DNA from: Pieris napi
Lineage: Eukaryota; Arthropoda; Insecta; Lepidoptera; Pieridae
Length of the DNA stretch: 64,000 nucleotides
NCBI RefSeq assembly: GCF_905475465.1
Contig: NC_062246.1
Location: forward strand, 6,412,001 to 6,476,000
Reading direction: 5' to 3'
The notes beneath the pieces were generated by a model, which was not told the origin of the DNA, did no database searches, and saw nothing but the letters and a program-made list of their open reading frames with translations. Position 1 is the stretch's first letter. Each line of letters opens with the position of its first letter. This document shows, one piece after another, positions 33,300-44,095 of this stretch. The position numbers were made by a program, and so were the translations under genes.

Positions 33300-35790
33300 C
33301 CCCTTAAAACAAATAAGAAAGAACAATAAAAACAATAACTTAAATATATTATTAAAAGGAGTCCCTTTAGACAAGGTTCCGAAGATACTGGCAAAATTCC
33401 TTCTTTGAATAGCTAGACTAAATCTTTGTCCGAGGTAGCTGCCAGCTCTTCGGTATCGTGTGATGTCGACTAACCTTTTTGCTAATTCCTTAAAAAGCCA
33501 TATAGCGCTAAGACTCCACGGACCAAGGGTCTCGACACCGAATGGGACAAAATCATATTCGCAGTCTAGACCCCTGTATTTGCAGGCTTTAGCTTTTTCA
33601 GCCGCATCACAAGCCGCACCAGCTCTGTTGTTGGTTCCATGTAGATGGGAAGGGGCCAGTGTGTCTGAACAGGTTGCATCCCATACCAGCACCCGGCCCA
33701 TCTTCCATGGAATCAAACTCATATCGTCCGGTCTCTTGCCATCGTCTGTTGCAATTCCAGTCGGCTCAAGTAGACTTGGGACGTTGACGGTGGCAAGGGA
33801 GTATGATATCGTTAAGTGCGGCATGTCTCGAGAAGCGGCCTGCACTTTTTTGGCATGACAGGCCGTGATGTCCTAGCCTGTCGACATCAGTGCCACAGGG
33901 ACATATATGAGGAGCGCAGACCGGAACCCCAAGCCGTAGACAGGTTGCTATTCGGAGCATGTCAGGCTCAAGAAAAGTTCCTGTATTTGACGAAGCGTGA
34001 AGCCAGTAGCCGGCGTACCCACGGCCAAAAGCCAAGCACGCGCCGAACCTGTACTACAGCTCAAAAGATTGTCATAAGTCATTTGCAAATTATGTCGTCC
34101 CAGCTCCTCTGTAAATTTAGATTTAAAATGGAAAATTTTGACCTGGGCCTGCAATTAAGAAAGCGATTCTAGCTTCTTCCAAGCCAGCAATCTCAAAGTT
34201 TGAAGGGGATGCCTTTAAAATTTTACTTATGAGATTTGCTAAACTATTGACAGAAGATAGGAAGGCTGGTAAAGCGACACTTTAAATTTTGGGAATCCCT
34301 TGGAAGTTGGAATGCTTGGGTCCAAGATTGCTCGTTCAGCTGCATATTAAGAATCGATTCTAAGCTAATTTTGATTACGTCGTCTACTTGTGTCAAAAGA
34401 TCTGGGTGATTCCTAAAGGAGCAGCAAGGGAGCACACACGTAAATTTTGGGACGAAAAGACAGAATTTTAAGATGCAAAGTGCATAATGAGGACTTATTT
34501 CAAGGAGACGGAGCCAAAATATGAAATTGTTGTTTTACTTCATTTAAATTTAAGTCGCAGTTATTTATAAAAAGTTCGCATTTGCTAAAATTAAGCTCCA
34601 AACCAGGCTTCCAATTTATTTTTGATTAAAAAAAGGTCCGAAAACACAGAGTCCACATCACCTTCTAGGGTTCCGTCGTCCAAATACCAAACGATGTAAT
34701 TAGAATTTAATATTAAATAAATTAAAATGTTTGATTATCGGATTTATAGCTAAACTAACAATTGCAGGCCCAAGGGGATCATCCTGTTGACAACCTTCTT
34801 TCGAGGACAGTTCATTAGAACGATATAACAATTTTGTTGGGTCAGCGTAACTGAGAAGTAGATAATTATATATTTCCGGTATATGTTGTTTTATTTCCGT
34901 CAGCAAATGAATTGATATCAATTCATTTGAGCAACACGTCAGGCTGTCCGTAAGTTAGGAAATAGCGTAGGGCATGGACGGCTGCCTCACACCCTCCTTT
35001 TACACCGAAGCCTAACTGTACAGGTTCAAATTCTGAATTTAATTTTGGTAAAATATGTCGAACAGCAATTTTGGAAGCCAGACGTCGTAGTGTTGAACCA
35101 ACAGCAATTGGTCTCACCCCTCCGTCCTTTTTGGTGAGGGCAATGAGGTTCGCGCCGAAAAAAATAGGAACAATTTCTGTATTGACATTACTGGAATTTA
35201 AATTTGATTAAAATTTGGTAATCGAATTTACAAGTTCCTCGCCTGCATCACCCACAGAATGCGATGTTAAGTCTTTCAAATGTTGGGGTGAGATTCCATC
35301 CAAACCTGCAGCCGAACCTGGTTTAAAAGAAGAAATGGCAACCGTAACATTTTTGTTTTGAATTTGAAGGCAAGCTTGCCCTGCTGTTGGTGGGTCAAGA
35401 AAATATGGGTTTACTGGAGCTGGAGGATGTTTCCGTAAAGCCTGAAGGGTGTCAGGGGTATGTGGCAAGCACGTCGTTGGAGAACAAAAGGCGGTACCTT
35501 TAAGATTTCCGTCACAGATTTTGTTTTCGATGAGTTTGTAGTGATTACAAGGGGCAACATGTTTGATTAGAGGATCGGGAAAAGGCGAGGAGCTTACAAC
35601 ACAGTTTTTCTTTATCTTTTGTGTCAAGGATAAATTCGGTTCATTAGATTTTATTATATGTAGAGTGTTGTATGAAAATAAAAATAGGTTCTGCAGTGTA
35701 CAGAATTGATTATGTAAAATTTCTGGATTGTGACAAATGTGTAGCAACGGTTATTCGAGCTCCTCGAGGGATTCTTTTAAATATGGTTAT
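33300..35790 (-). mobile_element. Non-LTR retrotransposon (LINE), decayed reverse transcriptase and C-terminal region
   Basis: Read leftwards: GSAAGLDGISPQHLKDL (about 35320-35270), RPIAVGSTLRRLASK (about 35112), GCQQDDPLGPAIVSLAI (about 34790) and a reverse transcriptase active-site motif WYLDDGTL (about 34690-34665). A C-terminal region follows, with a Cys/His cluster (CPCGTDVDRLGHHGLSC, about 33900) and PWKMGRVLVWDATCSDTLAP (about 33700), which is conserved in this type of animal element. Stops and frameshifts break it into several pieces. It lies between copies D and E. A short relic of the same element is at about 54440-54570. Confidence 0.8.
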
Positions 35791-36009
35791 ACTAACTATT
35801 AGGTAGGCTAAGATATGTGTGGAAAGGAGTTAGATTGTTGGCTACATAAGTAGGCCCACTTGGAATAATAGGATGGTAAGTATATAGGTAAACTGCTTTT
35901 GCTAATACATTTCCTTTGTATTTTTGTAGTGTTTATGTTGAGGCCTTTTAAAGATTTGAATGACTTGTTGCACTGTGTACATGTATGGGTCGCGTATGAT
36001 CCTATTGAC

Positions 36010-36120
36010 AACATGATACATTTTTGCTTGTGTTCGATATTTCTACGGGAATCGAACCCACAGGTTCCATTGCTACTTCACCCATTGGTTAAGCTAGATA
36101 CATTTGTCATCTGTGTCTTT
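36010..36120 (-). mobile_element. tRNA-like relic, probably SINE-derived
   Basis: The complement contains a good Pol III B-box (GGTTCGATTCC) and an A-box-like TTAACCAATGGGTG. The same block is at 20070-20165 downstream of copy D, so it belongs to the duplicated 3' flank of the array. It does not fold into a standard tRNA that I can support. Confidence 0.35.
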
Positions 36121-36146
36121 TTAGAAGTTTTTGTAATAATTCATTA

Positions 36147-36468
36147 TCTAATATATAAAATTCTCGTGTCACGTGTTTTCGTTGCCATACTCCTCCGAAA
36201 CGGCTCGACCGATTCTCATGAAATTTTGTGTACTTATTGGGTATGTCTGAGAATCGGCCAACATCTATTTTTCATCCCCCTAAATGTTAGGGGTTGTCCA
36301 CCCCTAAATTTTATTTTTTATTTTTTAGACAAAATTTTTAATTTCTATTTTTTTATGATACAACATACAAAAATACATACAACCCCTTACTTTCACCCCT
36401 CTACGATCAACCCCTATTTTTTTATTATAAATGGCATATGGCAAAACGACGTTTGCCCGGTCAGCTAG
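36147..36468 (+). mobile_element. Non-autonomous Helitron downstream of copy E
   Basis: Start A|TC with TCTAATATATAAAATTCTCG, end CCCGGTCAGCTAG then T. Copy D's 3' flank shows the empty site (GTAATAACGAACATAATTTT). Same subfamily as 59920-60244 and 61414-61725. Confidence 0.85.
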
Positions 36469-36607
36469 TTATAAATAAAATTTTACAAAATAAAAGAAGA
36501 GAAGAGGTAAATAGAATATATGTGTGTATTTTAATAATTCCATTTTATATTTCAATGTTACATTTCAAATTCAGATCAATGAATATTCCTAAGTAATCCA
36601 GACATTA

Positions 36608-39600
36608 TTACTTTTTTTCAACATATAAAACGAGTATTTGCACGATAAAGGCTAAATCGTTAGTAGATATTTTGTAATTGTACTTTTTGGTGTCAATCAT
36701 ATGCATTTCTAGGCTTAAGTCTTTAAAAAAATCGTCATATAACTCATCCGGGATCTTGAAAGGCACCGCAGCCATTATTCCACCTGAAAATAATGGTACA
36801 TTAGACGACACACAAAAGTGATTAGCACTAAAAGAGTCGATACCGTGTCGTACCATAACTGTGCCTGGAAAAGTACATAATTATGCCCGCTAGAATCGTG
36901 AATGAATGAATCGTGTATTGTCAGAGTTGTGCTCGTTTCCGTACCTGACACGTCCTTAGTACGCTCATGATATGAAACGGTGTAGTGAGACTTATAACAT
37001 GCTCTATTATAGGTTTAATCGTACATTCGTGGCTTATGTTTGTTTTTTATTTTGCTAATACTTGCTTAATAGCAGTGTTGGCTTCAGCGTGCGACTCTCA
37101 TACCTGAGGACTGAGGTACATAGTAGCTACGAGGACGTACGTAGGTGCGCAAAAAGTCGACGGCGTGTGTCAGGCACTGGAGGCTGATCACCTACTTGCC
37201 TATTACACTTAAACATGATCATGAAACAGATTCAGAATTCTGAGGCCCATATCTAAAGAGGTTGTAGCGCCAATGATTTATTTTGTATACTATAATATAA
37301 TATATTTATATTTTAATACTTGCTTAAGTCTAATGTTGATAAAAATGTTCTCGAATTTGTTACCGTGTGTGTATGTCTTATTTCCCATTCAACGCCAACA
37401 CCTACCTTTTAAATCCTCTAGATTATCGTACTTGTGAAATATTATCCTGTGTTCTAATTTCGTTATAGTAAATCCAATTTTTCCTAATAATTGATGCATT
37501 TCTTTAAGGGAATCCTGAAAAGAATATATTTTTAATTAAACACAGTAATTTGAGGCTTGTAGATTACGTTCGTGTATTTACGTTGTTATTCCATTTAATC
37601 GGTAGATATAGTTAAACTGGCGATCATTTCTTTAAAGTCCCCTTAGAACCCAGGTACGTTTTTGACATACGGGTGTATAGATCACGCTAAATCATTACTC
37701 CGAATCTTAATTTTACCTTTATAGCTAAATAGAGATAAAGGTTTCATGTATATGTTATATGCCTGCAATCATCATAAATCATCCCTGAGGTTATAGTCCC
37801 CCGTCTATGTCAAGCAGAGAAGACAACCTACTGCAAATGGTCACGAAACATATACTATAAATCTAGGCAGTAGTGATTTAACGATGAATGAGTTTGACGG
37901 CTCATTGGTCTAGTGGTTAGTACCCCTGACTGCGAATCCATGGGTCCTGGGTTCGATCCCCGGCTGAGACAAGACATCGATGTGATGAGCATTTGGTGTT
38001 GTGCTTATGTCTTGGGTGTTTAAATATGTATTTATATGTCTATCTATCTATAATATGTATGTATATCCGTTGCCTAGTACCCATAACACAAGCTTCACCA
38101 GCTTAGCATGGGGTGGTCAATTGGTGTAAATTGTCCAATCTTAAAAAAAAAAAGTGATAATGGTTTTTTTTATATGGGACAGTGGTTCAGTAGTACATCA
38201 AGTTGAATAATGTGCGTCTATGTCTAATGTAATAAATTAATTCAATCAACCACAATCGCTCCATTATGGCGGGCCTCCTAGCAAAAAATAATAATAGAAA
38301 TAAACCCGACTACAAGAATTTTGTTCATTAATATTTTTTATTAAGAAATATTAATTAGCCTTTGCTAGAGTGAATTAAATTATTTATACATACTTGACTG
38401 TCATGGTATGGAGATATATATCTTTCAACGTCAAAAACCCATGGCTTCCATTTTTCGTTTTTAGCCAGGGTCCTGTATGCATCGAATAATGATGCTTTTT
38501 CTGCGACAATCGCGAAACAACTTCCTTGGTCCCTAAGGATATCGTATATGTTCTGGAACGCAGTTCTGTAAAATAAATATGGCTAAATTGATGTATCAGC
38601 TGAAAAAGTTTTAATAAATATAATTTCAGAAGGCGTCGAGTCACCGTCGTATTGTTTTGAGGGTTTATGATCGCACACATACTAATATCGATGCAAAACA
38701 TACAATGGGTATTGACTTTAAATCCCTTTTTAACAAAAAACATAACCTTAAGAATTTACTGAATACTGCCCTGGGATTCTGTAACTCACTTTTCGAACTC
38801 ACACAGCGGTTTTTGCATCGGCGGTCGCTCTCAAATCAGTCGTGAAGCAGTCATTTTATGATTTGGCATTCTGATAAACAATAAAATACAAGCTACCACC
38901 TTTTCAGAATGCCAAATCATAAAATGACTGCTTCACGACTGATTTGAGAGCGACCGCCGATGCAAAAACCGCTGTGTGAGTTCGAAAAGTGAGTTACAGA
39001 ATCGCAGGGCTGTTGCTGAATAAGTTAAGAATAAGTTAAGTATTACGTAATTAGGAACAAAATTATACGAATTAAATGAAAGCATGCCCATATATGCAGT
39101 CATAGGACAACTGCAACCTATTCTCTCAGCGTATCAGAAATCCAACAAGGCGACAGTTTATAAAATACTTTACAAAAATTATACTTTACTTTTCACAGGG
39201 CTCTGATACAAGTCTCGGTATCAAAATTATAATAAATCACCACATTTTATAACAAATCTTGTTAGATGTTGACCAGCTAGCCGTGCTCCTTAAAGCGTAA
39301 ATTGGAGACCGCTTTACACTTGATCGTTTTCTTGTTATTAAAAAATTGTGCAATTATTTAAAGTCTGTATTAGAGCTATTGTAGTAGATTTTTTGTAAAA
39401 TGCTTTGAACAAATGTGTCATAATTAGATGTGCATGAAACCGAAGTTCGAAGTTCGACCAGTCATCACAAGTAGCATCCGTTCACGAGTAGGTACAACAA
39501 ATGACCAGCCATCGACCCCCTCGCCATATTGTAGGCAAAGAGACGCCCGACGCATGGAAGCAACCACAAGCAATGACATTTAAGTAAGCATGACGAATGC

Positions 39601-41875
39601 CCTTGAAGTCATCCAACCGTGCATGACATACGCAAGCGTAATCTTCGCGCATTGTGACCCCGCCCATTTCCAACGGCTGTAAAGGCCCTTAAGGCCAACA
39701 GCGAGATTCTAATTAATAGTAATAAAAAAAATGTGTGCGTGTACTAGGTGTACACACGTAAGAAGTGAAACTTCTTTATGACCTTATTTTTCGAAAAATG
39801 ATCTACTATATGCAACTTTACAGAAATTGGTTAAACAAAGTTAAATTAGATAAAGTTTAACAAAAGGCTTTTATTATCATAGACATGAATACAAATACAA
39901 TTATTTCATTTTAACTTATTACTGTACCTACTAAGATTATTACAGAATTTCATTAATTGTAATAGAATTATTAGTATCACTATCATTGTTATCGTTATTA
40001 TATATTTTTGTTACTAATGGCTTCGAATCTCTTCGGATCAACCGTGGTAGGGCCAAGAAAAAGATGGCGCGTAACCGAAAAATGTGACAAATGTGTGTAA
40101 ATTTTTTTCCAACGCCGATAAAGAAGTTTGACTTCAAAAAGCAACATGGCTACAAAATTTCTGCCATACTTTGAAGTTTCACTTCAAAAGATGGCGCTTT
40201 ACGCGCGATTGAAGTAAAACTTCTTTGGCGTTGACGGCATATATAAATGAAATGATTAAATATTTACTTAAATAATAAATATCATATTATAATTTAATTA
40301 TATTTATTATTCATGTGCTTTACAAAGATTATTCAAATACGAAGGTTAGATCAGCACATGTCAATATAACCTTTTTATTGAATATTATAGAATGTCGCAA
40401 TCGTCAGAAAATTTATTATTAATTTACTTATTTTAAAAGTAATAAATCAATAAGTATATTTAGAGGTTTTCAAACAACTTTGCAATTTAAAACATTTTTT
40501 TTAAAACTGTTTTTATTTTTTTTATTCACTTTTCTATTCTCTTATACAACTTGGTTATTTTTATATAAAATAGACCCGATTTTTAAGATAATAATTTGGT
40601 ATTAATTTACTTCTTCCAAAATGATAAAATACGAAACTAAGCGAAAAAAACTGGCCTACTGGAACCTTCCCTCTTTAGTGGAATTTTAATTTGGTTACAT
40701 GTTACTAGTATGGATTTTCATTTTAAATTTAAATATACTAATAATAACATAATTACAAGAATCAGTATCAAATAAAACGAATGAATGCTATCCTAAACCG
40801 AGAAGTTTCTTGACTTTAATCAGTTCAAATAATGCACCACTAGATGGCGCTGACAGATTATAAAACGCGCTATCGTATTATTTTAAATAGCGGAAACTAC
40901 GTTTAAGCGTTACATCCGTCAGAAAAAAGAGCGCGTCTGAGTCACACCGTAGACGCGCCTAAAGAAGTTTTACTTCAAAAATACAAATAATTGAAATAAC
41001 ATATCTTAAAATGCACTTTTAACTTACAAATAAAATTAAGGTATTTCCTATAGCGTTAAAATAAGGTACCTATTACGTTGATAGCAAGAATTTTAATTAA
41101 TAAAAAGTAAAAGCTGTAATTGAATGACTGATTATGGCGTGTGTTTCTCGCACACATGATAAAAATGTATCATTTCTAAACACTTATTACACATATATGT
41201 CGGAGGAATGGCACTGGTATCATCTGCCATCAGATAGCAGTCAACAATCGGCCCCTGTCTCTATCCTTCTCTTACTGGATGCCATCGATTTTAGGTGGTC
41301 ATAAAAATTATCATTTTGTATTAATGATGTTCCTATATTAAACAAATTTAAAAATAAACAAGTTTAGAGTTAGAGTGCTTGGAGTGATGTGACCTGACCT
41401 ACACGCCCAAAAAGTCAAATACGTGTCAGTTACAAAAGGCTAATTATTTAGGTATAAAATACAAAAGATATATTAAAGATGCCGCGTAGCACATTAAAAA
41501 TTATAATTGCGATGAAACTTACTCTTGACGAAGACACCAGTTTAAAGCAAAAAAGGAAATGGCATGGTGGAAACGTTCCCTTAGCTCATCGGGCAGCTCT
41601 CCCTCTATGTTAAGGGTAGTGAAATCAACACGTTCCGAAGCATAGTGTTCATTTGCGAATCGTATCATATCTTCACTTATGTCGCACCCCGTCATGGTCT
41701 TCGTCGGAATGAACTCTTTGAATATTCTGGATGTCAAACTACCATCGCCACAACCAATGTCTAAGATCTTTGAGTCCATTTTCCAATTGATTATATTCTT
41801 ATATTCTTTCAGATACTTCATTACATAAGTCTTCGATAGAACATTTGATTTATTATACAATTTGACGTTAAGCAT
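36608..41875 (-). CDS. JHAMT-like SAM-dependent methyltransferase, copy E (intact)
   Basis: Exons: 41523-41875, 38394-38565, 37406-37514, 36608-36783, giving 810 nt and 269 aa, open throughout with GT-AG borders. Motif ILDIGCGDG is at 37-45. Position 14 is Ser (NVLSK) in place of Gln. One codon (Cys) is missing after FIPT, exactly as in copy B, and LHW is LNW. Exon 4 gives VPFKIPDELYDDFF and ends LYVEKK. Introns hold two SINEs (37069-37313, 37897-38156) and a foldback MITE (38769-39009). The carboxyl-methyltransferase role is inferred from family; the altered substrate pocket makes JH acid use uncertain. Confidence 0.88.
37069..37313 (+). mobile_element. tRNA-derived SINE with internal deletion, intron 3 of copy E
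   Basis: Keeps the head (AGCAGTGTTGGCTTCAGCG, missing the B-box part), AAAGTCGACGGCGTGTGTCA, and the classic 3' end (AATTCTGAGGCCCATATCTA, GGTTGTAGCGCC). Flanked by the 13-bp direct repeat AATACTTGCTTAA (37056-37068 and 37314-37326), the target duplication of LINE-driven insertion. Confidence 0.85.
37897..38156 (+). mobile_element. Second type of tRNA-derived SINE, intron 2 of copy E
   Basis: Head GGCTCATTGGTCTAGTGG with B-box GGGTTCGATCCC, then the body AGACATCGATGTGATGAGC, TCTATCTATCTATAATATG and GCTTCACCAGCTTAGCATGG, and an A-rich tail. Copies at 44713-44966 and 49068-49321 lie in introns of copy F. Confidence 0.85.
38769..39009. mobile_element. CCCTGCG foldback MITE in intron 1 of copy E
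   Basis: Full-length palindromic member (CCCTGGGATTCTGTAACTCA ... GAATCGCAGGG) with matching CTG target duplication on both sides (38766-38768 and 39010-39012). Confidence 0.85.
39440..39700. repeat. Repeat shared with the LINE 3' region of copy A
   Basis: 39455-39620 matches about 1460-1610 (CGACCAGTCATCACAAGTAG, CAAGCAATGACATTTAAG) in the same orientation. The rest of intron 1 up to 39730 contains a block GCCCTTAAGGCCAACAGCGAG, whose inverse also occurs at about 42548 and 54300. Non-coding repeat debris. Confidence 0.5.
39731..40140. mobile_element. MITE-like element with GAAGTNNNACTTC ends
   Basis: Left end GTGTGCGTGTACTAGGTG with GTAAGAAGTGAAACTTCTTT; right end GATAAAGAAGTTTGACTTCA. AT-rich interior without a credible ORF. 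Confidence 0.5.
40203..40980. mobile_element. About 0.78-kb element with GAAGTAAAACTTC ends
   Basis: Left end GCGATTGAAGTAAAACTTCT, right end GCGCCTAAAGAAGTTTTACT. An inverse copy of the whole element lies at 55149-55985 (shared internal stretches such as GCACCACTAGATGGCGCTGA and AAATGAAAATCCATACTAGT in complement). No ORF. Confidence 0.7.
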
Positions 41876-42240
41876 TGTTCATGCGTGCTCTTCGGCTAAT
41901 GTCTAATAGCGTTTGCGCAGTGGTCAGTTGTTAGATGATGATAGATGTTATCGTCAGAATAAAGGTGAATTCACATTAACCTGATCATTAAAACGAAATG
42001 GGATGATTTATGTATAATATCAAAACGATAAATTTAATTTATACTGTAATGTGTTGTCATGTTGAGCAGATAGTAAAATAAATTAAAATTCCCAAAGATA
42101 TCAACGATCAGGTAACTCAAGGTATTAATAAATAATGAATATAGACCGGCATTGCACTTCTGGCAATGCTAGTGTCCATGGGCGGCATACACTATCACTC
42201 AACATTAGATGAGCCTCTTGCCTATTTGCCAAATATTTTA
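41876..42240 (-). promoter_or_regulatory. 5' flank of copy E
   Basis: Conserved leader, TAGATGTTATCGTCAGAATA block, AT-rich GATAAATTTAATTTATACTG stretch and the shared repeat (GCACTTCTGGCAATGCTAGT, about 42150-42235). No Harbinger-type insertion. Confidence 0.45.
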
Positions 42241-43700
42241 GATTGTTTGATACAACAATAAGGCAGTTAGCGAGAATTATCGTGTACCTAAACATATTTT
42301 GCTACTATAGAAAGTAGAGAAGTATTATATGATTTTGAACTTAATTAAAGCGGGTCTAGTCATATGACACGAGTGCTTATGAGTGCGTTCTTTTACTCAA
42401 TATTGTATATGGCTAGGAAAATCCCGTATTAGTTTTATTTAAAATAGTAGCGTCAGCATCGCTACCGTTATCAACTATTTTATGCCATCAGTTATATGAT
42501 TTCTGCTTAGTGCAACCTATTGAACTGAGGACCGGTTTTTAATTGGAATCTTGCTGTTGGCCTTAAGGGCCTTCTCATGGCCGGAATGGGCGTTTTTCTG
42601 CAACTAGCGCAAGGGTGACTTCTGCGATACTCGGACCTCGGCTTGGGCCGTCGTCAGGCCGATTTTTTTTAAAGGCATCTCGCAGTTGACTATCCAATAC
42701 TTTCCGCTCTCAGCTAAGAAAAGGTAATTCCCCAAGAAAGGAGGACATTCCACAACTTTAACAAAGTAAGTATACATTAATGATTAATTCAATCAATATC
42801 AAATCAATATCAAAATTAAAAGATCTTTGTCACCGTCTTCTGGATATCACCGCCCACTCAGCTGTTAATTTAAAATTCTACTTCTTGTCTTTTTATTCCC
42901 AAATTAACATATATACTTTGCTGTTGCTATGAGATCATTCAGTTAGCTTATGGATTTCGATAATCTTTTAAAAAAGTATTTGTAATCTGCTTAAAACGTT
43001 ACTTTTCGAACATTTTGGATTAAAGCATCGCTCTCTATCCGCTTTGCTCCCAAACTGCCAAAGCGTGGCAAAGTGTGGCTCTTCCAGCATTTCTCTCATC
43101 TGCTAACAAGTCAAGTAATAAGTATCAGTCTGGTAGGTAAAACCTTTAGATCTTATTCTTCTAACTACGAGATTGCGGATTAAACAGATGCGCGAAAGGC
43201 CTGAACCGCATAGCATATGGCTTAGGCTTGAGTTTGCTTTCTAACCACAATTACAGACCGGGAATTGATAAATTTATGAAAAAAAGGTCAGAAAAAAGTG
43301 TATCTGTGCATGCCAAAAACAATAAAGAAAGTTAGAAGTTGCTCCCTTGCATCAGTACTGTTTTCTGTGATGCAAAGTGTCATGTATTATTCCAATGACG
43401 AAGCGACGGAGATCCGGACACCCTGTGGTTTTCTTTAAGCTTTTATTAAATTTGAAGGTAAAGTTTGATGTAGTCTGTATCAGAAATGAATCTACTATTC
43501 AGAATAAATATAGTTACTATTACATTTTTGTCATTACATCTGATATCTTCGTTTTGTGCTTATAGAGAGTTCATATGCTCCTTATGCTGCTTATGAACAT
43601 TTGTTCCCGCTTGTGCTTGAGCTTGTGCCCCTGCTTGTGCTTCATACCAATGCTTAGGCTTGCCCGTATCTGCTGATAGGTCACTCTGACTGATGTTATC
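42241..43700. other. Intergenic relic region, partly duplicated at 54.27-54.9 kb
   Basis: 42540-42590 and 43260-43440 match 54270-54340 and 54550-54740 (for example GCCGGAATG, AAGTTAGAAGTTGCTCC, TGTACTGTTTTCTGTGATG). These are decayed repeat sequences probably from a LINE. The hydrophobic frame at 43377-43565 has no recognisable family. Confidence 0.4.
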
Positions 43701-43945
43701 GTCAGTAGTCGATTTTAAAGGACGTCCCTCACGCGGATCATCATTGAGATTGCTAAGTCCACGCTTAAACTCGTTAAACCAATTGTAAATAGTGGCACGA
43801 GATGGGGCTTCATTACTTATGTAGTATATTGCATCACAAATGAATGCAATATACTACATAAGGTTACAAAAGAGTTCTAAAAGTTAAATTCAAAAAAGTT
43901 TTCATTAGCAATGTTTCTAACTGGCCAGTTCTAAACGATTTAAGT
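43700..43945 (-). mobile_element. Mariner relic, 5' part only
   Basis: The complement of 43720-43815 encodes the same helix-turn-helix region as the mariner at 19 kb (APSRATIYNWFNEFKRGL, DDPREGRPLK), and 43870-43945 matches its 5' end (GTTTCTAACTGGCCAGTTC). Between them is a small palindrome (ATGTAGTATATTGCAT and inverse, 43820-43862). The rest of the element is gone. Confidence 0.8.
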
Positions 43946-44095
43946 GTTAGACACGTTATGACATAAATAAAATTTTATAAAATAAAATAGGGAAGCGGTA
44001 TAAAGAATATATTACGTTTGTGTATTTCATTCATTGTATTTTATATTTCAATTTCAGAACAATTAATAATCCTAAAAAATCGAATCCAGATATTA

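Noticed and set aside
33460..33858. 132-codon plus-strand frame
   Set aside because: Antisense to the LINE C-terminal region, which has the recognisable motifs on the minus strand.
36640..36840. N-terminally extended frames starting upstream of exon 4 (also at 5705, 13817, 44302 and 48775)
   Set aside because: The extra N-terminal codons are intron 3 read-through; a splice acceptor precedes MSVVPFKIP in each copy and the frame joins exon 3 in phase 1.
37897..37970. Possible tRNA gene (A and B boxes present)
   Set aside because: It continues into a SINE body that recurs at 44713 and 49068; it is the tRNA-derived head of a SINE, not a tRNA gene.
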